A stretch of DNA of 64,000 nt, from the NCBI GenBank assembly GCA_030068145.1, contig JAPJBO010001071.1, positions 1 to 64,000 of the forward strand, read 5' to 3'. This stretch comes from Diplonema papillatum. Lineage: Eukaryota; Euglenozoa; Diplonemea; Diplonemida; Diplonemidae. Below, piece after piece: positions 32,065-41,294 of the stretch. How positions within the stretch are numbered: the stretch's first letter is position 1; each line of letters opens with the position of its first letter. A model generated the notes under the pieces. It did no database searches, was not told where the DNA came from, and saw only the letters and a list, made by a program, of their open reading frames with translations. Made by a program: the position numbers and the translations under genes.

Positions 32065-34848
32065 ATGTCGTGGGGATGGGACGACGGCTTCGGCTCGCGG
32101 CGGATGCCGTCCCGCTCGCCGGACGGCGAGCGGGTGAGCCCGCGCGCGCCGCTGCGGGCGGCCCGCTGCCACGACCCGTCCTGCCACGAAGTGTGGCCGA
32201 AGCCCATGTGCGACCGGTGCCGGTGCGGCGGCGCCGAGCAGCACGCCGCCTCCGGCTGCCCCGCCCACGGCGGCGATCCGGCGCGGGGCTCCCCCCTCCG
32301 CCGCCGGGACGAACCGGGACCGCTGGAGGCCGTTGCCGCGCACGAGTCGCCGCATCGCTGGGAAAACACCCCGGCCGCGTTCTTCGAGCCAAACGCCGGC
32401 ACCAGGGCGTCTGTGCAGCAGCTGGACGCGTGGGGGCCGAGTGGCGCAGTGCACACGTCGCCGCACCGCTGGGAGAACACACCGGCCACCTCGTTTGAGG
32501 CGAACGCCGTCTCCAGGGCATCCGTGCAGCATGACACCTGGGGATCACGGGGTGCGGTGCACACGCCGCCACACGGCTGGGTGGGCACGCACGAAGAAAG
32601 CGGCGGCGCCGTCGCCAGAACATCCGTGCAGCAGGGCAACTGGGGACAGCGGGGTATCGTGCAAACGTCGCCCCACGGCTGGGAACACACGCACGAAGGA
32701 AGCGGCGGCACCGTCGCCAGGGCATCCGTGCAGCAGAGCAACTGGGGACAGCGGGGTGCCGTGCAAACGTCGCCACGCGGCTGGGAGGGCACGCACGAAG
32801 GAAGCGGCGGCGCGGCAGCCAGGGCGTTTATGCAGCAGGGCAACTTGGGGCAACAGGGTACCGTGCAAACGTCGCCCCACCGTTGGGAGGGCACGCACGA
32901 AGGAAGCGTCGCCGCCAGGGGCCTGGCGCCCGCGGGCCGGTCGAGGAGCATCAAGCGCGACTTGCTCGCCCGCTCGTTCCCGACGCGTGGCGACGACCCG
33001 CACACCCGCAGGCCGGCGCCGACGAGGAGGCCCGGCAACGAAGAAGTCGTGCTCACCGGACGACAGCCCGCCGCACACCCCCAGCAACAACAAGGCGGCG
33101 GCGGTGGCGGCGGCGGCGTCCTGCGAGGCAGGGCTTCGTCGTCCGGCGGCCAGCGCAAGCCGCGGGCTAAGTCGCTCTCGGCGAGCACCGTGGACAGCGG
33201 CGGGCAGTACCCCCGGTCGACCCCGACCCTCGCGACCGTCCTGGCTGGCAGGCCGGCGGAGACCGACCCCCATTCTGCCGCCCATTTCTGCGCGTTTCCC
33301 TCGCCTTACTCATCGAAACCAGCTCCAACACCGCGGCTGACCAGCCCGCGCGCACCGGAGCGGGGCGGCGGCGGCGGCGGCGGCCCGCGTCGCACGCTCT
33401 CCCCCCAGTCGTCCTCGCAGCAGGCCTCGACAGAGCGGGGGGTGGCGGAGCCGCCCAGGACCCCGACCCCCCGGGGCCGGGGACCTGGGGGCGGGCGGCC
33501 GCCGCCGGCCGGCGGCGGCGCGGCGGAGGCGAAGGGCATCGGGCACCCGTCGGCGTGGCGGTCGCGGTCGAGGGGGCGGACCGACTCGGGGCTGTCGCCC
33601 GAGAAGCGGCGGGCGCGGAGCCTCGCCCGGAAGGAGGCCGGCGGCAGCGGCAGGCACGGGTCCGCGCTGGACCTGAAGCCGAGTGAGTCGGCCAGCAGCC
33701 GCGGCGACCGATGGACTCCGGCATCGTCCAGCTTGTCGGGACAGGCGAACACACCGCGATCAAATCGCGCGGCGTCTGTGACCGCCAGGCTGCGTGTCGT
33801 GACTTCGCACCCGACCGGGCAGCAGCAGCAGCAGCAGCAGCATGCTGACGCGCACTATCGTTTGAAGGGAATTCCGGTCGATTTCGTGGACGACGACGGC
33901 GACCTGATCGAGTTCCTGCCGTCGCTGGGGTCCGCCGAGGGCCACGGGGCGCGGTACTCGGTCAACAGCGTGCTGCGGCCGGAGTTCTCGCGGGTGGAGG
34001 CGGTGTGCAACCTCGGGGTCTGGCGGCTGCGCTGCCACTGCCCCGGGGTCGTGAAGAACGTGCCGCTCCCCCGGAGCGCCGCGGCCGCGGCGCATCTCCT
34101 GCGGAAGCTGGCGGGGCTGTTCGAGTGGTGCCGCGTCGTGCACGATATCCCGGCGTCGGTCGCCGCCGGCGCCGCCGCAGACGACCGCCCGGCGTCTTTC
34201 GACGACGAAGCGGCGGAATTGAACCCCGCCGGCTCCGCCGGAGACCCGGCCGATGCCTCCGACGCGGACACTTCGGTCACGGAGGCGCGCCCGCACCGGC
34301 GGGCGTCGAATTCCGCCTCCGGGACCCGGCGGCGGTCGCCTGCCGTCGCATCCGACGCGACCCTGGACTTCGAGCACCGGCTTGCCGAGTACGAAAAGCG
34401 GATCGCATCGTACTGGAAGAACAAGAGGCTCGTCGACCGGCCGGCGCAGCCGCCGGTAGCGGTGCGGGACCTCGCGCCCGAGTACCTCAGCCCTTCGCCG
34501 AACAACGCGCGGATGCGCGCGCTGATGACGTCGGATCGGCACGCGAACGGGAAGAACAGGGGCTCCCGGATGCAGTACGACAGCCTGCTGGAGGGGCACC
34601 TGGACTGCCGGGGGTCCATTCAGGTCGCGCTCGAAATCGACTCGGGGCCGTCGACGCCCGAGGCGCAGAACTTCACGCTGGACGCCGTGCAGCGGGCCGG
34701 CGCCATTCGCTTGGCTTCGGACTTGAAGCGGAGGGAGGCTCGCGAAGAGTACTTCAAGAGCACCTTCAGCGAGCCCAGCAGCGAGGGCGGCGACAGGGGC
34801 CAGCGGCCGCGGCTGCACGTGAGCGCCTCGTCCGCTCACGGCGGATGA
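32065..34848 (+). CDS. Large Arg/Gly/Pro-rich protein with seven internal repeats, unknown function
   Basis: The frame encodes 927 residues without a stop. The N-terminal part has a Cys cluster (CHDPSCHEVWPKPMCDRCRC). Residues about 93-290 are seven degenerate repeats of 33-36 residues (PHRWENTP..ASVQQ..W), several almost identical in DNA (101-108 base period). A low-complexity Gly/Pro/Arg/Ser region follows. Residues about 597-700 form the most protein-like block (GIPVDFVDDDGDLIEFLPSL, then VEAVCNLGVWRLRCHCPGVV), followed by a charged part (LDFEHRLAEYEKRIASYWKN). I recognise no family. The ATG is the first in frame, but an upstream exon is possible since an AG acceptor (TGCTGCAG) lies 15 bases ahead. 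GTGAGC at 34819 could be a donor, so the stop at 34848 may not be the true end. Antisense frames exist because of high GC. Confidence 0.65.
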   Translation: MSWGWDDGFGSRRMPSRSPDGERVSPRAPLRAARCHDPSCHEVWPKPMCDRCRCGGAEQHAASGCPAHGGDPARGSPLRRRDEPGPLEAVAAHESPHRWENTPAAFFEPNAGTRASVQQLDAWGPSGAVHTSPHRWENTPATSFEANAVSRASVQHDTWGSRGAVHTPPHGWVGTHEESGGAVARTSVQQGNWGQRGIVQTSPHGWEHTHEGSGGTVARASVQQSNWGQRGAVQTSPRGWEGTHEGSGGAAARAFMQQGNLGQQGTVQTSPHRWEGTHEGSVAARGLAPAGRSRSIKRDLLARSFPTRGDDPHTRRPAPTRRPGNEEVVLTGRQPAAHPQQQQGGGGGGGGVLRGRASSSGGQRKPRAKSLSASTVDSGGQYPRSTPTLATVLAGRPAETDPHSAAHFCAFPSPYSSKPAPTPRLTSPRAPERGGGGGGGPRRTLSPQSSSQQASTERGVAEPPRTPTPRGRGPGGGRPPPAGGGAAEAKGIGHPSAWRSRSRGRTDSGLSPEKRRARSLARKEAGGSGRHGSALDLKPSESASSRGDRWTPASSSLSGQANTPRSNRAASVTARLRVVTSHPTGQQQQQQQHADAHYRLKGIPVDFVDDDGDLIEFLPSLGSAEGHGARYSVNSVLRPEFSRVEAVCNLGVWRLRCHCPGVVKNVPLPRSAAAAAHLLRKLAGLFEWCRVVHDIPASVAAGAAADDRPASFDDEAAELNPAGSAGDPADASDADTSVTEARPHRRASNSASGTRRRSPAVASDATLDFEHRLAEYEKRIASYWKNKRLVDRPAQPPVAVRDLAPEYLSPSPNNARMRALMTSDRHANGKNRGSRMQYDSLLEGHLDCRGSIQVALEIDSGPSTPEAQNFTLDAVQRAGAIRLASDLKRREAREEYFKSTFSEPSSEGGDRGQRPRLHVSASSAHGG

Positions 34849-35165
34849 CCCTCCGCGCTCCAACGATGGAAGACGGCTTCGGACTTGAAGCGGAGGGAGG
34901 CTCGCGAAGACTACTTCAAAATCACCTTCAGCGAACCCAGCAGCGAGGGCGGCGACCGGGGCCAGCTGCCGCGGCTGCACGTGAGCCTCGTCCGCTCACG
35001 GCGGATGACACTTTACCCTCCTCGCTCCAACGATGGAGACGGCTTCGGACTTGAAAAGCGGTGTTCAAGAGCACCTTCAACAAGCCCAGCAGCGAGGGCG
35101 GCGACCGGGGCCAGCGGGTGCACGTGAGCGTATCGTCCGCCCATGGCGGAGTGACTTTATCCTAA
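34717..35165 (+). repeat. Threefold tandem duplication of the 3' coding end
   Basis: A unit of about 160 bases starting at CTTCGGACTTGAAG occurs at 34717, 34878 and 35041 (the third is shortened). It runs through CCCAGCAGCGAGGGCGGCGA and CTGCACGTGAGC to AACGATGGAAG. Only the first unit lies within the open frame. All three keep the possible donor CAC|GTGAGC. The array is either a duplicated terminal exon plus intron or a non-coding 3' duplication. Confidence 0.9.
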
Positions 35166-36912
35166 CGATGGAAGTCGGTTTCGGCTCGCGAGGTCCTTGT
35201 CGGGACACGCCAGTCAGGTGAGATGTTTTGGCTGCTGGAACAATCCCCTGGCTGTGTCCAATTCGCCGTTACCAGCCCGGTAGCGCCTCTGACGAAACAC
35301 AGCAGAGTAGCAATGACCCATATTCTTTTGTCTCCATGCAACAATTTACACGAAGCGGGGCTCGAGCAATTTTGTAGCGTGAACGTATCCTGCGGCTCTT
35401 CCCCGCTTCCAACGCCATCCAGCTAGCTTACATGGGGGCGTGTTGCCATGTACAGGACAGACTGCCCTGCTTTCGGTTTCGCGTCTCAATTAATTCGGCG
35501 TCTGCTCCTGTGGCTCTCGCAATGCACCTCCGATACCTGCTTTCATTGCGGGGCAACCCGCAAGATTGCTTAGTACTAAAAAAGAGCTCGTCTGCAGGTG
35601 AGAGAAAGTATCAGCTCTCCGGAGAGTTTCCTACTGGTGCGGCTGTTCAAATTACTGTCAGGGCGACGACCCTTCCTTCTGAGAGCAAAACAAAGCCGCG
35701 CATGTCATCGAGAGTCACACGACTCCCTGCCTTCACGAACGTTCTAAAATGCGGGCGTGTGTTGTAATTGTGAATGTACCTCCCTCTCTGCGAACTCAAT
35801 ATTTTGCTCCCTTTCATTTTTGTTCCTCTGCCCCACGAACGCAAAGCTTCAGTCATGGACTGCGCATCCTCCGAACCTGTGTGCCGCAGAGCTTAAAATC
35901 CGGGCAAAGCAGCAATATTTTGCCCCAGTGGGGTCACGTTTCCGTCGCAGCGAGGGCGGTGAATGAAAAATGCGGAGCCTACGCCAGGGAACCAGGGACT
36001 GAGAGGTTGCCCGCTGATGCTGTTCAATTGTATGGCTACCTATCTTGAAGAGGATGGGAAATCTTTTGAACTTGCGTCGTGATGAGGATCGATGATTGCA
36101 ATTATTCTCCTTTAATGAAGAATGCCTAGTAGGCGCAAGTCATCAGCTTGCACTGATTACGTCCCTGCCATTTGTACCATGTTCACGAGACCGACGGGGC
36201 GAGCGAGAAAGACGTACCGGAGGCGCGCCGATGCTGCTTGTGTCGGAAACTGCTTCCCGATGAGTCCGTCTCCGGGCCGCGTCGTTCAAGATAAAAAGCA
36301 CGCATGTCTATGGCGGAGATCAGCATAGTTGCACCTTCCTCACACGAGAGCTATCAGCGGAAGCCCCGCTGCTGCACAGGCGGTAGCGAGTTGGCACCAC
36401 CAGCTGTCGGCGGTCGCATTGCCCCCAAGCAGAAAGTCAGCGAAACGGGACCGGATATTGCGGTAGAAAATTCTCGCAGGCTGACCGCCGGAAGCGGTGA
36501 GGCTGCCCGCCGACTGCACCCGCTCTCGAGCCGGTCCACCGTATCCCCCCTGCCGCTGTCTGACCCCTTGTGCTTGCGTGTGTGTGAGTCTGCGTCCTGT
36601 GCAATGTGAGCTGTTTGCGCGAACATACAATCATACATACTCTCATACTGAGACGCATGCGTTCACTCATCTCGTACTTGCACTCTTACCCACACTCTTA
36701 CATAATGTGGCTGGACCGCAAACCATCATAGCCGCCCGGCACCATCACCACTGTTTATTGAGCCGTGCGAAATGTTCAGCCTTCCCAACACAATCCACCA
36801 TCAGACAGCTGAAATCATCCGTTGCCTTCGGGAGTAGGCAACCAAGTTACTGAGTCCCCCCCACTTTTCAGCGTAACCCGGGTACACAGGGGAGAAAAAA
36901 AACCGGTTAACA
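35166..36912. other. Intergenic stretch, no gene recognised
   Basis: No repeats of the larger families are evident except an R11 fragment near 36525 (GAGCCGGTCCACCG). Open frames are short and lack protein-like patterns. The last 60 bases before the eL21 start are rich in A and pyrimidine runs and may include the promoter or leader, but I see no defined motif. Confidence 0.45.
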
Positions 36913-37395
36913 ATGGTGCACTCATATGGTTACCGCGCGGGAACGCGTAACTTGTTCTCGAAGAGGGCAAAGACGCAGGGTATGCCCAACCTGACCAGGT
37001 ACCTGACGACGTTCAAGGCTGGTGACTACGTCAACGTTGTTGGTGACTCGGCAATCCAGAAGTCGCTGCCGCACAAGGTGTACCATGGAAAGACAGGTGT
37101 CGTGTGGAACGTGACGCCGCGTGCCGTGGGTGTGATCGTGAACAAGAGGCACAGGCAGCGAGTCATCCCGAAGAGAATCAACGTGCGGATCGAGCACGTG
37201 CGCAAGGCCAAGTGCCAGGACGACTTGAAGAAGCGTATCGCTGAGAACGTCGCCCTGCGCAAGGAAGGAAAGGGGGGAAAGAAGCGAGTCCCCGCCGGCC
37301 AGCCGCGCCCCGGTGCCATCATCAAGAAGCAGGCCGGCGGCTGCATCGAACTCAGACCCGAGTTCTTCGACCCGCTCAAGGCCTACAAAGTGTAA
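36913..37395 (+). CDS. RPL21: 60S ribosomal protein eL21 (RPL21), copy A
   Basis: The frame encodes 160 residues, the normal length for eukaryotic L21, in one uninterrupted exon. The start MVHSYGYRAGTRNLFSK, the core FKAGDYVNVVGDSAIQKSLP, HKVYHGKTGVVWNVTPRAVG and the end LRPEFFDPLKAYKV are typical. eL21 is a structural protein of the large ribosomal subunit. The ATG is preceded by GGTTAACA and is the family's standard start. A second copy (38717-39199) differs by two bases in 483, giving one residue change (GKGGKK here, GKRGKK there). The flanks of the two copies are unrelated apart from the coding region. Confidence 0.98.
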   Translation: MVHSYGYRAGTRNLFSKRAKTQGMPNLTRYLTTFKAGDYVNVVGDSAIQKSLPHKVYHGKTGVVWNVTPRAVGVIVNKRHRQRVIPKRINVRIEHVRKAKCQDDLKKRIAENVALRKEGKGGKKRVPAGQPRPGAIIKKQAGGCIELRPEFFDPLKAYKV

Positions 37396-37879
37396 CTTCG
37401 CCCGTGTTCCTGCGGCCCTCGCCGGTTCCTTTTTTTTCGTTGGGCAGGCGCGGCCCTGCGTGTTGGAGTTCCTTCGCTTCTCTTTCTTTTCACCCTCTTT
37501 TTCTTCTTGTTCTTTCTTTCCGCCCCCGACCGGCCCTTCCTCGCGTGAGTCACTAGTCCTCGTCGCGGCACCCCCGCCACCTTGCCTCCTCTACGATTTT
37601 TTCACTGTTTGTCGCCTCGTCCGGTTCATCACTGCCCACTCCACGCCACACGTTCCGCTGGAGTAGAGGCCGAAAGGAGTAGAGACACGGCACCGGGGTA
37701 AAGAAAAGAAGGAAAGAAGCGGAAAGGGGGAAAACCGAGGCGTCCGTCGTTGTCAGGCGCCCTCGTGCAATGTTCTTTTTGCATCAGTCTTTTGTGCGGG
37801 GGGGTAGCGTGCTTCCCTGTTCATTTTCTAGTTTCTTCCTCTTTCGCTGGTTTGATGTTGCGGGCCGTTGGGCAGTAGA

Positions 37880-38125
37880 CTATGGAACCAGCGGAGTGTA
37901 GAGTGAAGAAGCAGCGTGGGACTCAGTAGAGCAAACCAGCGGAGTATTCACAGTAGAAGCAGCGTGGGGCTTAATAGAGCAAAGCAGCGGAGTGTATAGA
38001 GTGTAGAAGCAGCACGAGACTCAATAGAGCAAACCAGCGGAGTGTATAGAGTGTAGAAGCAGTGCGGGACTCAATACAGCAAACCAGCGGAGTGTAGAGT
38101 GTAGAAGCAGCGCGGGACTCAATAG
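37880..38125 (+). repeat. Minisatellite of about 60 bp between the two eL21 genes
   Basis: About four to five degenerate units are built on AACCAGCGGAGTGTA and GAGTGTAGAAGCAGCG, then GGGACTCAATAGAGC. Unit lengths vary because of internal TAGAGTG duplications. It is non-coding. The sequence between it and copy A (37396-37880) is pyrimidine-rich at first and otherwise featureless. Confidence 0.9.
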
Positions 38126-38332
38126 TTTCCTGTTTCGACACGGAACGCCGGTAGACAGGCAGCAGTGCCGGTGGGTGATCATTGCAACGCTCGTCGTATT
38201 TCTGCTCCGAGGTTTCATGCTCCTGATCTTGCAGTACTACTGCGGGCGGCCGACAGCATTTAACTGGAGCTGCGTTTGAAACTGAGGACAAGCTTCTTCA
38301 GAAAGCTATCGCCGGGGAGAAAATACTGCTTA

Positions 38333-38563
38333 CCTAGCCCCCCCCCCGTGCATAAGATGGATAGCCAAACCCCCTTGATTAAGATGGATAACGGGCGAGA
38401 ATGCCAATCCATCTTAAACACGGGGGTGAGGTACCCCTGTGCAAAGTGACTACACTGTAGTCTACAGTGCCCCCGTGTTTAAGATGGATACCCCCCTTGA
38501 TTAAGATGGATACCGCCAAAACCCGAGTTTTTTATCCATCTTATGCACGGGGGGGGGGCTAGG
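38333..38563 (+). mobile_element. Foldback-type element with nested inverted repeats, TA-flanked
   Basis: The outer arms are CCTAGCCCCCCCCCCGTGCA plus TAAGATGGATA on the left and the inverse ending CGGGGGGGGGGCTAGG on the right. Inside is a second inverted pair, TCCATCTTAAACACGGGGG and CCCCCGTGTTTAAGATGGA. The phrase TTGATTAAGATGGATA occurs twice. TA flanks both ends (38331-38332 and 38564-38565), fitting a TA target duplication. The whole 231-base sequence could fold into a long stem. It lies about 150 bases ahead of eL21 copy B. Confidence 0.85.
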
Positions 38564-38716
38564 TATCCCTCAAAATCAGCACCAATAACAACGGCCCCCC
38601 GGCACCGCACCCCGGCAGTACTACGCGTGCGAAGTTGCGTGCGCAGCGGCCGCAGGACCCCCCACCCCCCCAACGCGCGCAGATCCGAAGAAAATAAAAA
38701 AGAAAAGGGGGGCAAA

Positions 38717-39199
38717 ATGGTGCACTCATATGGTTACCGCGCGGGAACGCGTAACTTGTTCTCGAAGAGGGCAAAGACGCAGGGTATGCCCAACCTGACC
38801 AGGTACCTGACGACGTTCAAGGCTGGTGACTACGTCAACGTTGTTGGTGACTCGGCAATCCAGAAGTCGCTGCCGCACAAGGTGTACCATGGAAAGACAG
38901 GTGTCGTGTGGAACGTGACGCCGCGTGCCGTGGGTGTGATCGTGAACAAGAGGCACAGGCAGCGAGTCATCCCGAAGAGAATCAACGTGCGGATCGAGCA
39001 CGTGCGCAAGGCCAAGTGCCAGGACGACTTGAAGAAGCGTATCGCTGAGAACGTCGCCCTGCGCAAGGAAGGAAAGAGGGGAAAGAAGCGAGTCCCCGCC
39101 GGCCAGCCGCGCCCCGGTGCCATCATCAAGAAGCAGGCCGGCGGCTGCATCGAACTCAGACCCGAGTTCTTCGACCCGCTCAAGGCCTACAAGGTGTAA
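38717..39199 (+). CDS. RPL21: 60S ribosomal protein eL21 (RPL21), copy B
   Basis: This 160-residue protein is identical to copy A except for one Gly to Arg change near residue 118; only two nucleotides differ over the whole reading frame. The open frame extends 58 codons upstream, but that part is Pro/Arg-rich, unlike the family, and overlaps the foldback element, so the conserved MVHSYGYRAG start is chosen. There is no intron. Since 5' and 3' flanks do not match copy A, the pair reflects a duplication limited to the coding segment, or an older tandem pair kept alike by gene conversion. Both copies look functional. Confidence 0.98.
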   Translation: MVHSYGYRAGTRNLFSKRAKTQGMPNLTRYLTTFKAGDYVNVVGDSAIQKSLPHKVYHGKTGVVWNVTPRAVGVIVNKRHRQRVIPKRINVRIEHVRKAKCQDDLKKRIAENVALRKEGKRGKKRVPAGQPRPGAIIKKQAGGCIELRPEFFDPLKAYKV

Positions 39200-39625
39200 T
39201 TTGCCGCGGTTGCTTCTTCGCCTTTTCTTTTCTCTTTCGATGAAGATCAGTTTTAGCCCCGTTCTCTCGCCCTTTCCGACTTGCCATCTTGCTAGCTTCG
39301 CGAACACATTACGACGACGTGCTCGGCTAGCCATGCGCCTAGATTTGATGGATGCCCGTCCGTGGAATTGTTTGAAGCAGCCTCGTGCAAACAGTGCATT
39401 GACAAGGAAACGCACCCGACTGGTCTGTCTTCGCACCTGTCCCCCCAAGATAACCAGATGACGTACGCAAGGACGAAAGTTGCCTAGGCCGAAAGTTCCC
39501 TGTGCCTTCCCAACACGATGACGAAAGCTCGATTTCCGATGGCACGCCACAGCTGAGATCCTTCCTAGAAGACGATAAAGTAGCCAACCCACCCTCCCAC
39601 GACGTGATACATATCCTTAAGTGTA

Positions 39626-40700
39626 CATGCCCGCAACACCGGGTGCTTGCTCCAATTTCATGAGCATGATTCGCCACGGATGTGTGGCTAGATTTGTTGG
39701 AAGCCGACAGCTATGTTAAACACACTACCTACCAGCATTATGCTTCAGTAGTGCCTGCTTAGAGCCCCGTTCCACCAGGGAATCCCTCAAGTGTACCGTG
39801 CCCGCAACACCCGAGCATGATTCGCCACGCCCCAAGATGACAAGATGACGAGCTCAAGCCGAAAGTTTCCGAAGCCGAACGTTCCCTGCCTTCCAGTAAG
39901 CCTTCCCAACGCCTTCCCAACACGATGGCGAAAGCTCGGTTTCCGATGGCGCGCTACAGCTAAGATCCTTCCTAGACGATCAAGTAGCCAGCCCACTCCT
40001 CCCCACGACGTGAAACATCACACATATCCGTAAGTGTACCATGCCCGCAACACCGGGTGCTTGCTCCGTTTCATGAGCATGATTCGCCACGGATGTGTGG
40101 CTAGATTTGTCGGAAGCCGGTAGCTATGGTAAACACACCACCTACCATTATTATTGCTTCAGTAGTGCGCACGCTTAGACCAGTTCCACTCGGGACTCCA
40201 GTGGACGTGCCCGCAACACCGGGTGCTTGCTCCGTTTTCATGAGCATGATTCGCCACGGATGTGTGGCTAGATTTGTTGGAAGCCGATAGCTATGTTAGG
40301 TACACTACCTGCCAGTATTATTGCTTCAGTAGTGCGTATGCTTAGAGCCCAGTTGCACTAGTTCACCATGCCCGCAACACCGGGTGCTTGCTCCGTTTTC
40401 ACGAGCATGATTCGCCACGGATGTGTGGCTTGAATGGTTGGAAGCCGATAGCTATGTTAGGCACACTACCTACCAGTATTATATATATTTATTGCTTCAG
40501 TAGTGCGCAGGCTTAGAGCCCAGTTGCACTAGTTTACCATGCCCGCAACACCGGGTGCTTGCTCCGTTTTCATGAGCATGATTCGCCACGGATGTGTGGC
40601 TAGATTTGTTGCAACTGGGCAACTACTGGGGACCGTCGAATGTCCGTCTTGCACTTGCTCCGTTTTCATTAACACGGATGTGTGGCTAAAATGGGTGCAC
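39626..40700 (+). repeat. R7 tandem array (about six units)
   Basis: Units of about 160-240 bases begin with CATGCCCGCAACACCGGGTG or close variants at about 39626, 39797, 40040, 40206, 40367 and 40538. They contain TTCATGAGCATGATTCGCCA, GGATGTGTGGCTAGATTTGT and TTGCTTCAGTAGTGCG. Some units carry the leader with AAGATGACGAGCTC and GAAAGTTCC. The array fills the space between eL21 copy B and the syntaxin gene. No open frame spans units. Confidence 0.92.
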
Positions 40701-41294
40701 CAGCCTAGCCGCCCATCTCTTCTTGCTGCGAAGTTTCCCATCAAGGCCCGAGCCGCCGCTGTAGGCCGTGCAATTGCCAAGAAGAAGAAAGCCCGCGACG
40801 CGTCAAGACGGTGCTCCCCCGCGAAACGGGCTCGCCCGCCAGCCAGATCGGCCCCGGTTGTTGTGTCAACACCGACGCCGTCACCCTCGGTGACGGGGCA
40901 GCGGCCCGCACCGCGCCTCCGCCGGAACGACCTACGCCCGCCTGAGAAGTACGGGGTTGAAGTGAGGCGACCGGAAACTCCTCGGAGAGATGGTCCCTGC
41001 ACTCAAACTCGTCTCTCTCTTGCTTTAGCATTGCGCACGCTGCCCTGGTCCTGCTCTCCGCACTGAGCACCAGAGTGAAACGGTTTGCGTTTGGACCCGA
41101 GCCAAACAGCTTTTCGCGGACGGAATCCCTTCTCAAGACACGCTTCATTCAGGAGAAAACATAGAACGCACCCAGCGGCACAAGGCGCACGGGACACACC
41201 CGCACACACTCCTGCTGCAAGAAAGCAAGGGGAGGCCAACCAAAGCAAAAGGTCAGGGCGGGGAGAGGAGGGCGCGCTAAGTGCCCGCCACCGC

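Noticed and set aside
31946-33188. Cys/Pro-rich reverse-strand frames opposite the 927-residue gene
   Set aside because: They arise from the same repeats and low stop density; the + frame is far longer and contains a non-repetitive protein-like core.
38543-38716. 58-codon N-terminal extension of eL21 copy B
   Set aside because: It is absent from copy A and from the family, overlaps the foldback element and is Pro/Arg-rich.
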